Positions 14,876 to 23,141 of a stretch of 50,356 nucleotides of DNA are shown here, in pieces. A program made the translations under genes and the position numbers. The notes beneath the pieces are model-generated. The model was not told where the DNA came from. It searched no databases and was given only the letters and a program-made list of their open reading frames with translations. Position 1 is the first letter of the stretch. Each line of letters opens with the position of its first letter. Source of the stretch: Scatomorpha gallistercoris (lineage in GTDB: Bacteria; Bacillota; Clostridia; Oscillospirales; Oscillospiraceae); the NCBI GenBank assembly GCA_018713005.1, contig DVFX01000056.1:1-50356 (forward strand), read 5' to 3'.

Positions 14876-16391
14876 TGCTTACCCCCTTCGTTTCCAGATT
14901 TTCGCCGTACATCCTGAGGCAGGCCAAGCCTATGCCGAGCAGGATGAAGAATGCGAAAAGTATGCGTGGATAGAACCATATATACTCAAAAATAGACAGT
15001 ATTGCAATACCGCAGAAGGCTGAGCAGGTACCCATGACAGCGTAGCGCAGGGCCTTGCCTCGTGCGCGTATTATTGCAAAGCAGCTGTTCTTGACGTGGC
15101 GCAGTATGAACCACATAAACGAGATAAAGCCCAAGACGCCCCATTCCACAAAGAGCTCCAAGTAGAGCATCTGCGAGTGGTAGACGCCCTTCGTGGCGCC
15201 GGGGAGCGCGTAGTCGGGGTACAGCGCGGCAAAGGTGTTCGGCCCCATGCCGATGCCGGTCAGGCCGTAGTCGCCGATCATGTTTAGTATGCCCTGCCAG
15301 GCGACGATGCGGTGGTTGGCCGAAGAGTCGTGGCTGTTGAAGATCGTGGCGATGCGCGTCATTATGCTGTCCGGCAGGAAGGGGATCAGCAGCAGGCACG
15401 CGACTATCCCGACGGGGATGAGACGCTTATCGAGGTAGTAGATGAACACGAGCGCCGATACGGCTATGCTCAGCCAGCCGCCGCGGCAGTAGGTCATGAC
15501 TATCGCCAGCATGGGCAGAGCCAGGCCGCAGCAGAGTATGAAGCGCCAGGTCGGGCTCTTGCGCTGCATCGCCCAGGCCACGGATATAGGCGTGAAGAGG
15601 ACGATGAACTCTGCGTAGTTGTTCGGGTTGTCGAGCGTGGAGTACACGCGCCCGGGCACACCCTTGTTGAGCGCCAGGTCGGTGTACGACGCGCTGACGT
15701 CCACGCCGATGAAGCGCTGCGCGATGGCGTAGAGCGCGGTCAGAATGAGCGTGACGTACATGGTGGCCATCAGACGCTCGAGCCGCTTGGTGTCCGTGAG
15801 GTCGGCCATGAACACATAGAGGAAGAGGAAGGCCGCGGCGAAGAACATCAGTATCCTGATGCTGTCGCTCCTGTCCGATGTGAATATCAGGCTGGTCAGG
15901 CAGGAAATTACGAACAGCAGCAGCGGGAAGCCCAGCTTTGTCGGGCTTATGGGCTCCCTCGCTCCGGCGGCGGCCATCAGGAAGTAGAGCCCGAAGAGGC
16001 CGACGGCAAAGAGAAGGGCGTAGGAGTTCGACCACATGGCGTGCGGCGCCACGAACATCACGAACACCACGAGGCACATGATGGTCTCGAAGTTGCAGAA
16101 GAATGAGCCGGAGGCCCAGCGCACAAGGGCACTGTGCTTGGCTGGGGCTCGCAGTGCGTTCATGATGCGTGAGAATATGTGCACAAGCCCGAACCAGACG
16201 GCGTTTATAAAGCGGCCCGTCAGGCTGTTTTGGTAGTACACCTCAATTTTGGGCGCCCGGCTGAGGAAGCGCACTACGGCGCTGTTGTGGAAGGCGCGGG
16301 AAAACGGGCGGTATATCCCACGAAGGAAGTTGAATATGGCGCTGTACAGCCAGAAGCCGTACAGCTTTCCCAGGACGCTGTTGGCAAGCAT
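14850..16391 (-). CDS. O-antigen ligase / Wzy-like membrane protein
   Basis: The 513-residue polytopic protein has many hydrophobic helices and a large periplasmic-type loop, with the Wzy_C/O-antigen ligase landmarks STLDNPNNYAEF, TYCRGGWLSIA and GIGMGPNTFAALYPDY followed by YHSQMLYLELFVEWGVLG. Such enzymes polymerise or transfer lipid-linked glycans at the outer face of the membrane. In a Gram-positive this points to a capsule or wall polysaccharide. ATG 16391 is favoured over GTG 16400 because GAGGTG lies 7 nt upstream. Neighbours are a DUF4330 protein and a GT4 glycosyltransferase, a plausible surface-glycan unit. Confidence 0.85.
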   Translation of the reverse strand: MLANSVLGKLYGFWLYSAIFNFLRGIYRPFSRAFHNSAVVRFLSRAPKIEVYYQNSLTGRFINAVWFGLVHIFSRIMNALRAPAKHSALVRWASGSFFCNFETIMCLVVFVMFVAPHAMWSNSYALLFAVGLFGLYFLMAAAGAREPISPTKLGFPLLLFVISCLTSLIFTSDRSDSIRILMFFAAAFLFLYVFMADLTDTKRLERLMATMYVTLILTALYAIAQRFIGVDVSASYTDLALNKGVPGRVYSTLDNPNNYAEFIVLFTPISVAWAMQRKSPTWRFILCCGLALPMLAIVMTYCRGGWLSIAVSALVFIYYLDKRLIPVGIVACLLLIPFLPDSIMTRIATIFNSHDSSANHRIVAWQGILNMIGDYGLTGIGMGPNTFAALYPDYALPGATKGVYHSQMLYLELFVEWGVLGFISFMWFILRHVKNSCFAIIRARGKALRYAVMGTCSAFCGIAILSIFEYIWFYPRILFAFFILLGIGLACLRMYGENLETKGVSNADKDHTG

Positions 16392-16427
16392 GGCTCTCAC
16401 CTCGCTTTGCAGAAGCTCGCCGCGTCC

Positions 16428-16910
16428 TTATTCGATGACTTCTATGTCCGCGACATCGAGGAAGAGCTTGCAGTCGCCGAAGTACACGCTGGCGCTCTGG
16501 CCGTTGCCGTAGAGGATGCCGCCGATTGTCACGCCGCGGCTGCTGACAACGCCGGTGCCTTCAACCGTCAGCCTGACGGAGTTGTAGCCGGAGCGGGCTA
16601 TCTCAACGACGTTGCCGTTGGCGTCGGTGACGGCGCTCTGGGAATCGCCGAGCGTCCAGTCAACAAGAGTGCCGAGAGTGACCTGGTTCTCGCTGTCCCA
16701 GGCCTCGACACCGGCCTCGAGCTGGTCTGCAACGAAGGTGGGGGTCTCCTCACAGAACAGGGTTATGCGCACGTTCTCGGTGTTGGCCGTGGTGCTTTCG
16801 GGCCCGAATAGTTTCATGCCGATGAAAGCTGCGGCGGCGATTATGATTATGACTATGATGAGGTCAACAATGTTGACCTTGCCAAAGAGTCTGCCTTTTT
16901 CGTCAATCAT
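16428..16910 (-). CDS. DUF4330 membrane-anchored protein
   Basis: The 160-residue protein begins MIDEKGRLFGKVNIVDLIIV, the characteristic DUF4330 N-terminus, with one membrane helix (about 12-33) and an extracytoplasmic beta-rich domain of about 120 residues. Function is unknown; the family often lies beside glycan or wall genes, as here between a glycosyltransferase and an O-antigen-ligase-like gene. ATG 16910 follows GGAGG by about 7 nt. Confidence 0.85.
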   Translation of the reverse strand: MIDEKGRLFGKVNIVDLIIVIIIIAAAAFIGMKLFGPESTTANTENVRITLFCEETPTFVADQLEAGVEAWDSENQVTLGTLVDWTLGDSQSAVTDANGNVVEIARSGYNSVRLTVEGTGVVSSRGVTIGGILYGNGQSASVYFGDCKLFLDVADIEVIE

Positions 16911-16947
16911 GGTGGTTCCTCCGAAATTGCTTAGTGTTTTTTGCTGT

Positions 16948-18030
16948 TTATTGGTAGGTGCGGAAAACGTCCCACGCCAGTTTGTTCAGGTCGAATTCTT
17001 CGTCAACTTTGCGTCCCGCTGCGGCTGAGTATTCGTCGCGCAGGGCGTCGTTTTCCATGAGCTCGAGTATGGCCCCGGCGAAACCGTCTGTGTCGCCGTA
17101 TTGGAGCACCTTGCCGCAGACGATGTCCGTCTCGGCGAGGTCCCGGTTGCCGCCCACGTCGGTGACCACAAGCGGCAGCCCGGCGTTCATGGCCTCAAGG
17201 ATGGCAAAGCTCATGGCCTCGTTGCACTTGCTGGTGTTGAGATAGAGGTCGCTGGCCCGAAGTATATCCGCCGTGTCGCTCCTGAATCCGGCTTGGATGA
17301 CGTATTCGTCGAGCCCGAGCTCCTGCTTGCGGGCGGCAAAGGCGTCGAACTCGCCGCCGTCGCCGCAGACAACGCACTTAAAAGGCCTGTCGGTGAGGCG
17401 GCGCAGCTGTGCAAGGGAATCCAGCAGGAAGTCGAGGCCCTTTTCCGGGGCATAGCGCGCGAATATGGTCAGCATGAAGTCGTTGCCGCCAACGCCCAGC
17501 GACTTTCTTGCGCTGAGGTCTCGCGAGCGGTCGGCCCAGGGCTCGACGCCGTTATATATGACCTCTATTCGCTCGGGACACACGCCGTTCTGTATCATTA
17601 TGTCCCGGCCCTCACGGCACACGGCTATTATGCGGTGGTCCTTCGGCGTGAACATCCGGTTGAGTATGCGCCAGCGCAGGCCGGAGCGTATTGTCAGGTG
17701 GTTTGTGTACACCACCCTGGGTGCGCTGTAGTGCTTTAGCGAGAGCAGGGCGATTATATTCTCTCGCGGATACTGGGCGTGTATGACTTCTATGCCGCGC
17801 TCGCGGCAATAGGCGGCCAGCTGCTTCGCGGCCGACGCAGCTCCGGAGCGGTCCATGTCCAGGTGCAGCGACGGTATGCCCATGTCCTCCATCTTGGCGC
17901 TGAGCTCTCCGGCGACGTTGTACGCGAAATGGCACTCATGCCCTCCGCCGGTGAAGATGCGAACGAGGTTTTCCACATATCTCTCCGTACCGGCTTTTCC
18001 GGCAAAATTTATGAGAAAGAGTATTTTCGT
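16948..18030 (-). CDS. GT4-family glycosyltransferase with ACG at the expected start codon
   Basis: A GT-B glycosyltransferase that would transfer a sugar from a nucleotide donor in the cytoplasm. Seen: VVYTNHL, VIYNGVEPW, the donor-domain entry ARYAPEKGLDFLLDS, VVCGDGGEFD, and the family Glu motif NEAMSFAILEAMNAGLPLV. The longest frame with a usual start begins at GTG 17976, but homology clearly continues upstream (KILFLINFAGKAGTERYV), the first Rossmann strand plus nucleotide loop. An AGGAGGGG site lies 6 nt before ACG 18030-18028, exactly where ATG is expected. I therefore annotate from 18030. Either ACG initiates, the start was lost by a T-to-C change, or it is a sequence error. A promoter stands upstream. 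Confidence 0.82.
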   Translation of the reverse strand, partial: TKILFLINFAGKAGTERYVENLVRIFTGGGHECHFAYNVAGELSAKMEDMGIPSLHLDMDRSGAASAAKQLAAYCRERGIEVIHAQYPRENIIALLSLKHYSAPRVVYTNHLTIRSGLRWRILNRMFTPKDHRIIAVCREGRDIMIQNGVCPERIEVIYNGVEPWADRSRDLSARKSLGVGGNDFMLTIFARYAPEKGLDFLLDSLAQLRRLTDRPFKCVVCGDGGEFDAFAARKQELGLDEYVIQAGFRSDTADILRASDLYLNTSKCNEAMSFAILEAMNAGLPLVVTDVGGNRDLAETDIVCGKVLQYGDTDGFAGAILELMENDALRDEYSAAAGRKVDEEFDLNKLAWDVFRTYQ

Positions 18031-18064
18031 GGGACACCCCTCCTTTTTTGAAGCAATCCAATAA

Positions 18065-18094
18065 ATTATATAATATTTCCTATCACATCGTCAA
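18065..18094 (-). promoter_or_regulatory. Promoter of the glycosyltransferase-to-csoR run
   Basis: Minus-strand TTGACG (18094-18089), an 18-nt spacer and TATAAT (18070-18065). It fits an mRNA covering the glycosyltransferase and possibly all genes down to the terminator at 12346. Confidence 0.6.
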
Positions 18095-18102
18095 GGCGAG
18101 GG

Positions 18103-18131
18103 TTGTTAACATACCGTAAATATGTTATTAT
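18103..18131 (+). promoter_or_regulatory. Promoter of the AlaX-type gene
   Basis: TTGTTA (18103-18108), 17 nt, TATTAT (18126-18131) with TG one base upstream. Divergent from the glycosyltransferase promoter, with 8 nt between the two -35 boxes. Confidence 0.6.
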
Positions 18132-18153
18132 TCACTGCGCAGAGGTGATAAAA

Positions 18154-19308
18154 ATGACCGATAAACTTTATTATACAGACGGTGAAACCAGGACATTCAC
18201 CGCACAGGTGCTCTCCTGCACTGAGGAGAACGGGGCCTGTTCCGTTGTGCTCGACCGCACGGCTCTCTTCCCGGGCGGCGGCGGACAAGACGCCGACACC
18301 GGTACTCTCGCCGGTCAGCCCATAATAGGTATGCGCGAGGCGGACGAGACGGTGTATCACATAGTCCCTGAGCCGCTCGAGCCGGGGACGACGGTATCCG
18401 GCGAAGTTGATTGGGCTCTGCGCTTCCCGCGCATGCAGGGGCACAGCGGCGAGCACATCTTCTCCGGCACCGTGCACCGGCTCTTCCGAGGAGAGAACGT
18501 CGGCTTCCACATGGGCGCGGACGCCATGACGCTGGACTTTTCCGTGGAGCTCTCGCCGGATGACATAGCGCTCTGCGAGCTGGAGGCCAACCGGGCCGTC
18601 TGGCGCGACGTACCGGTTCAGTCCCTTTTGCCCACGGCAGAGGAACTTTCCCGCATGGAGTACCGCAGCAAAAAGGAGCTCAGCGGCAGGGTGAGGATAG
18701 TTGAAATACCGGGTACGGACATGTGCGCCTGCTGTGCTCCGCATGTGGCCCGAACGGGTGAGATAGGCGTGATAAAGGTGCTCGATTATATGCGCCACAG
18801 GGGAGGGACCAGGCTTACGCTGGTGTGCGGAGAGGCCGCATATCGTGACTACGAAGCGCTGCACCGTGTGAACGCGGGCATATCCGCGCAGCTCTCGGCC
18901 AAGCGCCTTGAGACAGGCGCGGCGGTGGAGAGGGTCATGCGCGAGGGCGAGGAAAAGCGCTCCGAGATAACCAGGCTCAAGCGCGAGATACTATCGCTCA
19001 AGGCGGCGTTACTGCCTCGGGTGGAGGGCAATATGTGCATTTTCGAGCCGGACATGGACGCGATTACTCTGCGGGAGCTTGTCAACGCCGGGGTTGAGAA
19101 GTGCTCAGGCGTGTGCGCTGCATTTTCGGGCGCTGACGGCGGATACAGGTACATAATCGGCAGCGGCAGCGTAGATTTGAGGGCTGCGGCCAAAGAGATA
19201 AACGCCGCCATAAACGGACGAGGCGGAGGCTCTAGCGCCATGATACAGGGAACCTGCACTGCGTCACGGGCGGAGATTGAGGCGTTTTTCAACGTAAAAC
19301 GCGGATAA
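18154..19308 (+). CDS. Alanyl-tRNA editing protein, AlaX-L type
   Basis: Free-standing editing protein that hydrolyses Ser- or Gly-tRNA(Ala), lacking the AlaRS catalytic core. The 384 residues comprise an N-terminal domain with RTALFPGGGGQDADTG, the zinc editing site HSGEH (His97, His101) plus Cys193-x3-His197 in CACCAPHVARTG, then a coiled coil (about 225-270) and a DHHA1-like C-terminal domain (GGGSSAMIQGTCT). This is the long AlaX-L form. ATG 18154 lies behind AGAGGTG; an in-frame TTG at 18103 overlaps the promoter and is rejected. Monocistronic between its promoter and a palindromic terminator. Confidence 0.9.
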   Translation: MTDKLYYTDGETRTFTAQVLSCTEENGACSVVLDRTALFPGGGGQDADTGTLAGQPIIGMREADETVYHIVPEPLEPGTTVSGEVDWALRFPRMQGHSGEHIFSGTVHRLFRGENVGFHMGADAMTLDFSVELSPDDIALCELEANRAVWRDVPVQSLLPTAEELSRMEYRSKKELSGRVRIVEIPGTDMCACCAPHVARTGEIGVIKVLDYMRHRGGTRLTLVCGEAAYRDYEALHRVNAGISAQLSAKRLETGAAVERVMREGEEKRSEITRLKREILSLKAALLPRVEGNMCIFEPDMDAITLRELVNAGVEKCSGVCAAFSGADGGYRYIIGSGSVDLRAAAKEINAAINGRGGGSSAMIQGTCTASRAEIEAFFNVKRG

Positions 19309-19341
19309 AAAATAGACCGGAGCCGGCTCCGGTCTATTTTT
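19309..19341. terminator. Bidirectional terminator between alaX and the TPM gene
   Basis: Arms 19309-19323 and 19326-19340 are a 15-bp perfect palindrome with A-rich and T-rich ends, serving the converging genes on both strands. Confidence 0.88.
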
Positions 19342-19351
19342 GGCTTTTCGA

Positions 19352-20260
19352 TTATCTCCGGCCTCCTCCGCCGCCGGCGCGGCCGCCTCCGCCGAAGCCG
19401 CCGCCGCGGAAGCCCCCTCCGCCGAAGCCGCCTCCGCCAAAACCGCCGAAGCCGCCGCCTCCGCCGTAAGGCGGGCGCGGTCCCGGACCGCGAGGCGGAC
19501 GCGGGCCTCTGGGGCCTCTCGGCCCGCCGCAGAAGAAGAACATGGGCATGGCCCCGTAGCCGCGGCGATGCCTGCGCGCACCTACGCCGCCGGCAAATAT
19601 ACTGATGATTACAAGCAGTATAATGAGGGTGATTGCTATGCTGAACAGGGAGTTGCTGTGATAGGAGTCGTCATAGTACCCGTCGTAGTACCCGCCATCG
19701 TAGTACCCGCCGCCCTGGCCGGACTGAGAGTCCGAGGTGCCGCCGTAGAGCTCCACGCCGTATATGTCCTCGTATACGTCGATAAGGTGAGGGAAGAGCG
19801 TGGCGACAGCCTCGTCATACTCGCCCGCGTCGGAGTAGGGCCAGAAGTACTCGTCCAGGAGAGAGTTGATTTCATCGGTGCCTATGTAGTTGGTGAGGCC
19901 CTGGCCTACGGCGAGCCAGCCGCGGTCCTCCTGCACAACGTGGAGCAGGAGCATGCCGTTGTTGGCGGTTTCGCTGCCTATGCCCCAGTCGTTGAAAAGC
20001 AGCCAGGCGTACTGCTCGCTGTCATAGCCGCTCGGCAGGTAGTTTATAGTGACTACGCATATCTGCGCACCGTTGCACTCCTGCTCAAGCGGTCCGGAGG
20101 CGAGGTCGATGAGCTCCTTTGTGCTCTCGGAGAGCGTCCCGGCGTTATCTGTGACGTAAAAGTCGTCGCTCGGCTGCATAACGCCGTCCGAGGCGAGCGC
20201 GCCGCAAGCGATGGTAAAAGCAAATATCAGCGCAAAGAGCGCGGAAAACAGTTTCTTCAT
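19352..20260 (-). CDS. TPM-domain (YgcG-like) exported membrane protein with Gly/Arg-rich tail
   Basis: The 302-residue protein starts with a signal peptide (about 1-24), followed by a TPM domain (about 33-170; DFYVTDNAGTLSESTKELI, QICVVTINYLPSG, NNGMLLLHVV), a Tyr/Asp/Gly linker, one membrane helix (about 205-227) and a low-complexity tail of GGGFGG repeats with Arg. TPM proteins may act in membrane-protein maintenance or as divalent-cation-binding phosphatase-like domains. ATG 20260 is chosen because it opens the signal peptide and avoids overlap with the upstream gene; its ribosome site is weak. Last gene of xpaC-telA-lemA-TPM. Confidence 0.85.
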   Translation of the reverse strand: MKKLFSALFALIFAFTIACGALASDGVMQPSDDFYVTDNAGTLSESTKELIDLASGPLEQECNGAQICVVTINYLPSGYDSEQYAWLLFNDWGIGSETANNGMLLLHVVQEDRGWLAVGQGLTNYIGTDEINSLLDEYFWPYSDAGEYDEAVATLFPHLIDVYEDIYGVELYGGTSDSQSGQGGGYYDGGYYDGYYDDSYHSNSLFSIAITLIILLVIISIFAGGVGARRHRRGYGAMPMFFFCGGPRGPRGPRPPRGPGPRPPYGGGGGFGGFGGGGFGGGGFRGGGFGGGGRAGGGGGRR

Positions 20261-20264
20261 ACGT

Positions 20265-20813
20265 TTAGCTAAAGGTGTCGGGCGGATAGACCCCGGCAAA
20301 CTCGGCCAGTTCCTTAGTGGGGAACTTGTTGTAGGTAGAGCGCACGAAATCTAAAACCTGACTGTTGTAGTTGTTCTCGTCTATCATCTTCTGCGCACCG
20401 TTGAAGGCCTCGACGTAACTGGCCAGGTCGGCCTGTTCGTCTTCGGTAAGCTCGTAGGTGTCAAGTGTGCGCAGCGCTTGATTGAACTCGGCGCTCAAAT
20501 CCTCGTTCGCGTAGTACATGGAGCTTATGACAGCGCTGTCGCAGGCCCACTGAAGATAGTCCTGCTCGTCGGCCAGAGCCTGTGCGGCCTGCTCGTCGTA
20601 ACGGGCAAGGATAGACCACACGCCGTTCGTGGCCTGGAGCTTTTCCTGAAGGCGGGTGTATATGCTGCGCTGCCCCTCCACGTTTTCAAAAAAGGCGTCC
20701 TCAACGGCGTCTATCTCGTCGCCGAGTTTAATCTGCGTATTTAAAACGAGTATGCTCGAGCAGAGAATGAGAGCCAATATGACGGCTACTACGGGTTTTT
20801 TAAAGAAGTTCAT
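20265..20813 (-). CDS. LemA-family-like membrane-anchored protein
   Basis: The 182-residue protein has an N-terminal membrane helix (about 7-26) and an otherwise helical ectodomain ending in NNYNSQVLDFVRSTYNKFPT, the conserved LemA C-terminal signature (YN...V..YN...FP). The rest is divergent from typical LemA, so the assignment is moderate. LemA and TPM genes are often adjacent, as here, but no biochemical role is established. ATG 20813 has TGAGG overlapping the telA stop, indicating coupling. Confidence 0.72.
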   Translation of the reverse strand: MNFFKKPVVAVILALILCSSILVLNTQIKLGDEIDAVEDAFFENVEGQRSIYTRLQEKLQATNGVWSILARYDEQAAQALADEQDYLQWACDSAVISSMYYANEDLSAEFNQALRTLDTYELTEDEQADLASYVEAFNGAQKMIDENNYNSQVLDFVRSTYNKFPTKELAEFAGVYPPDTFS

Positions 20814-20822
20814 TTATTAGCC

Positions 20823-22001
20823 TCAACCTCTCAGCTCAAGGAGCTTCTGCTTGAGCTCTCCCTCGATGCGGCCGAGCTCAACCTCGGCCTCGGCGCGCTT
20901 CGCGGCGCCGTCTGCCTGAATCTGGCGGACTTCCTCGAGGGTGCTTATGAGCTCCTGGTTGGTCTTTTGCAGCGTTTCTATGTCCACTATGCCGCGCTCT
21001 GCCTCCTTGGCTATCTCCACGCTGCCCTGGTGCAGCTTTTCGGCGTTAGACTGGAGAAGTCGGTTGGTCACATCGTTGACCTCGCGCTGGGCCTCCATGG
21101 CCTGCTGGCTGTGGTGCAGGGTGAGGGCCATAACCATCTGGCTCTTCCAGAGAGGGATGGTGTTCACGATGGAGGAGCGTATCTTCTCGGCCATGACGGA
21201 GTCGTTGGACTGAATCATGCGAATCTGCGGGGCCATCTGCACGGATATCATGCGTGTGAGCTCGAGGTCGTGCAGCTTTTTCTCGAAGCGGCCTATCATG
21301 TTGGCGAAGTCATTGGCGGCCTGAGCATCCTCGGCCTTGCCGCTCTCTTTGGCCGCAGCCTGAAGCCTGGGCAGCTCGGTCTCGCGCAGCTCCTTGCACT
21401 TGAGCTTGCCGGCGAGGATGTACATGGTCAGCTCTTTGTAGTACTGCTGATTCTTCTCGTACATCTTGTCCATCATGGCGATGTCCTTCATCAGCGTGAC
21501 TTCATGCTTTTCGAGCTCGGAGGTTATCTTGTCGACGTTGTCCTCGGCCTGGTCGTACTGCGCCTTGAGCGCGGCTATGCTCTGGCGCTGTTTCTTGAAA
21601 AAGCCGAGGAAACCCTTCTTTTCGTTTTCCTCGAAGTTGAGGCCCTGCAGCTCAACAACCAGATTGCTCAGCTCGTCGCCTATTTCGCCCATGTCCTTGG
21701 TGCGTACCTTGCCCAGCGCAGCGCCGGAGAAGTCGGCGATGTTCTTCTGCGCGGCGGAGCCGTAGTTGAGTATTTGCTCGCTGTTCGTCACATCTATCTG
21801 TCCTGCAAACTCGCGCACGGCAGCCTGCTCACCGGGGGAGAGGCGGTCAAACTCCAGCTTTTCCGGAGGGACCTCCTCCTTCTTTGCGGGGGCTACGGCC
21901 TCGGCCTTGGGCTCTTCAAAGCTCAAATCCGGCGCGGCCTGGGCCGCTGCGGCGTTGGGGTCGAGGGTGAGGGAGGGGATGAACTCCTTGTTTTCGTCCA
22001 T
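20823..22001 (-). CDS. Toxic anion resistance family protein TelA
   Basis: The 392-residue protein matches the TelA family (tellurite/toxic anion resistance; also linked to lantibiotic tolerance). After an acidic, Ala/Pro-rich N-terminus (to about 50) it is largely helical and coiled-coil, with KKGFLGFFKKQRQS and the core TRMISVQMAPQIRMIQ followed by NTIPLWKSQMVMALTLHHSQ. It is likely cytoplasmic or membrane-associated. ATG 22001 is preferred to TTG 22010, which sits inside the AAAGGA ribosome site. It follows the xpaC-type gene by about 22 nt. Confidence 0.92.
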   Translation of the reverse strand: MDENKEFIPSLTLDPNAAAAQAAPDLSFEEPKAEAVAPAKKEEVPPEKLEFDRLSPGEQAAVREFAGQIDVTNSEQILNYGSAAQKNIADFSGAALGKVRTKDMGEIGDELSNLVVELQGLNFEENEKKGFLGFFKKQRQSIAALKAQYDQAEDNVDKITSELEKHEVTLMKDIAMMDKMYEKNQQYYKELTMYILAGKLKCKELRETELPRLQAAAKESGKAEDAQAANDFANMIGRFEKKLHDLELTRMISVQMAPQIRMIQSNDSVMAEKIRSSIVNTIPLWKSQMVMALTLHHSQQAMEAQREVNDVTNRLLQSNAEKLHQGSVEIAKEAERGIVDIETLQKTNQELISTLEEVRQIQADGAAKRAEAEVELGRIEGELKQKLLELRG

Positions 22002-22023
22002 TTTGTCCAATTCCTTTCTCAGG

Positions 22024-22782
22024 TCAATTCTCCTGTGTCTGAGTCTGGCCGGCTCTTGCGGCCTTGATTATTGTGTCCTGCTCGTCGTCGCCGGTCAGGC
22101 CCTCGCGCTCGAGCATCCGGTTCATAACGGAAATGTCCGTTTCAATGTCCAGCGCCTGGTCCTCGAACAGGCTGTCGAGCTGCTTTTTAAATGCGTCAAC
22201 AGCGGTGTCCAGCATCTCCTCTATGCTGTGCATGCTCTTGGAGAGATTTTCGCCCTCGATGCCCTGGCCGCTCATGCGGTCGTAGGCGTTAAGCAGTTTG
22301 ATGGTCGTGGGCAGATAGTAGTCCAGGAACTTGCGTATTTCTGGCACATCAGAGGGGTCGTCTATGGCGTCCTGGATTATCTTGTCCGAAATCCGCATCA
22401 GCTCATTGATGCGGGAGCGAACCTCCGGCGACTGTATGGAGCCGTAGAGACGGCCCATCTCCTTGATGGCCATGTGGCCCTCGTCCACGACAGCGGCGAC
22501 CTCGGGGTCGAGCGGCTTCTCCGGCTTCCTGGGCGCGGCCTTCCGCTTCTTCGGCGCCGGTTCGGGCTCCGGCTCTGCTTCCGGTTCCGGAGAGTGCTTC
22601 TTAGACAGCTTGGATATCAGATATGCGCTGGCTGCGCAGCAGGCGACGGATATCAGGAAGCTGGCCGCAAGGCCGCCCATAGTGTACATTTTGAATATTA
22701 AAGAGCACACCAGCCATGCCAGCACAAAGACATATATCGGCCCGGATACGGCCCAGCTGCGTTTTTTGTTCTTGCGTTTCAA
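22024..22782 (-). CDS. XpaC-family protein (5-bromo-4-chloroindolyl phosphate hydrolysis family)
   Basis: The 252-residue protein has a basic N-terminus (KRKNKKR), two membrane helices (about 14-32 and 36-56), a Pro/Glu/Lys linker and a helical domain with SRINELMRISDKIIQDA and RKFLDYYLPTTIKLLNAYDRM, the XpaC core. The family name derives from an XP hydrolysis phenotype in Bacillus; it nearly always accompanies telA. GGAGG (22795-22791) points to TTG 22782, 8 nt away; GTG 22788 and ATG 22797 are alternative in-frame starts but ATG precedes the ribosome site. First gene of the operon. Confidence 0.85.
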   Translation of the reverse strand: MKRKNKKRSWAVSGPIYVFVLAWLVCSLIFKMYTMGGLAASFLISVACCAASAYLISKLSKKHSPEPEAEPEPEPAPKKRKAAPRKPEKPLDPEVAAVVDEGHMAIKEMGRLYGSIQSPEVRSRINELMRISDKIIQDAIDDPSDVPEIRKFLDYYLPTTIKLLNAYDRMSGQGIEGENLSKSMHSIEEMLDTAVDAFKKQLDSLFEDQALDIETDISVMNRMLEREGLTGDDEQDTIIKAARAGQTQTQEN

Positions 22783-22824
22783 GCTCACGACCTCCATCGT
22801 GTATGTATATACTTTTACTAAGAT

Positions 22825-22853
22825 ATTCTACGGCGAAAGCTTTTCCACGTCAA
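22825..22853 (-). promoter_or_regulatory. Promoter of xpaC-telA-lemA-TPM
   Basis: Minus-strand TTGACG (22853-22848), a 17-nt spacer and TAGAAT (22830-22825). Confidence 0.72.
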
Positions 22854-22902
22854 GAGGAAAACGCGCGGTCCTCAGTCGGAGCCGCTTTCGCCCCGGACGA
22901 GG

Positions 22903-22998
22903 TCAAATACGCTTTCCGGCTGCAAAGCACAGAGCGGCAATCGCCGCAGCGACGGGCAGGGCTGTGAGCACGTTTATCAATATGCAGCGCGGCTTCAT
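22903..22998 (-). CDS. 31-residue hydrophobic peptide (small membrane protein)
   Basis: ATG 22998 to TGA 22903 encodes 31 residues: a basic start (MKPRC), one hydrophobic helix (about 6-27, with NVLTALPVAAAIAALCFAA) and a basic end (GKRI). The charge pattern fits a single-pass membrane peptide. AAGGCGGTG lies upstream, and a good promoter (TTGACC-17-TAAACT) begins just before it. No homologue is recognised. It could be a small membrane protein or a regulatory leader peptide of the downstream xpaC operon. Confidence 0.55.
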   Translation of the reverse strand: MKPRCILINVLTALPVAAAIAALCFAAGKRI

Positions 22999-23020
22999 AT
23001 TCACCGCCTTCTTTGAGCAA

Positions 23021-23049
23021 AGTTTACCATGCTGCAAGAATGCGGTCAA
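23021..23049 (-). promoter_or_regulatory. Promoter of the 31-residue peptide gene
   Basis: Minus-strand TTGACC (23049-23044), 17 nt, TAAACT (23026-23021). The predicted start site lies about 15 nt before the small gene's ATG. Confidence 0.6.
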
Positions 23050-23099
23050 GCGGGCGGACGTGCAGCCTTTTGGGTCTTTTCAATTAAATATATATGTGC

Positions 23100-23105
23100 T
23101 AAAAT
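23100..23105 (+). promoter_or_regulatory. Possible extended -10 of the uvrB operon
   Basis: TGCTAAAAT at 23097-23105 fits an extended -10 in an AT-rich leader; no convincing -35 is present at 17 nt. It is the only candidate within 100 nt of uvrB. Confidence 0.4.
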
Positions 23106-23141
23106 AAAATGTAAAAATGTCTGAAAAGCTGAGGATATATC

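Noticed and set aside
15312..16106. 264-residue plus-strand frame rich in Glu, His and Arg
   Set aside because: Antisense to the O-antigen-ligase-like gene; no start signal; composition reflects the complement of hydrophobic codons.
12379..18030. Complete capsule cluster
   Set aside because: Only one glycosyltransferase and one ligase/polymerase-like gene are present; flippase, initiating transferase and sugar-nucleotide genes are missing.
19352..19600. Short tandem repeats as a possible CRISPR or satellite array
   Set aside because: They encode the Gly/Arg-rich tail of the TPM protein in frame, and the unit length varies.
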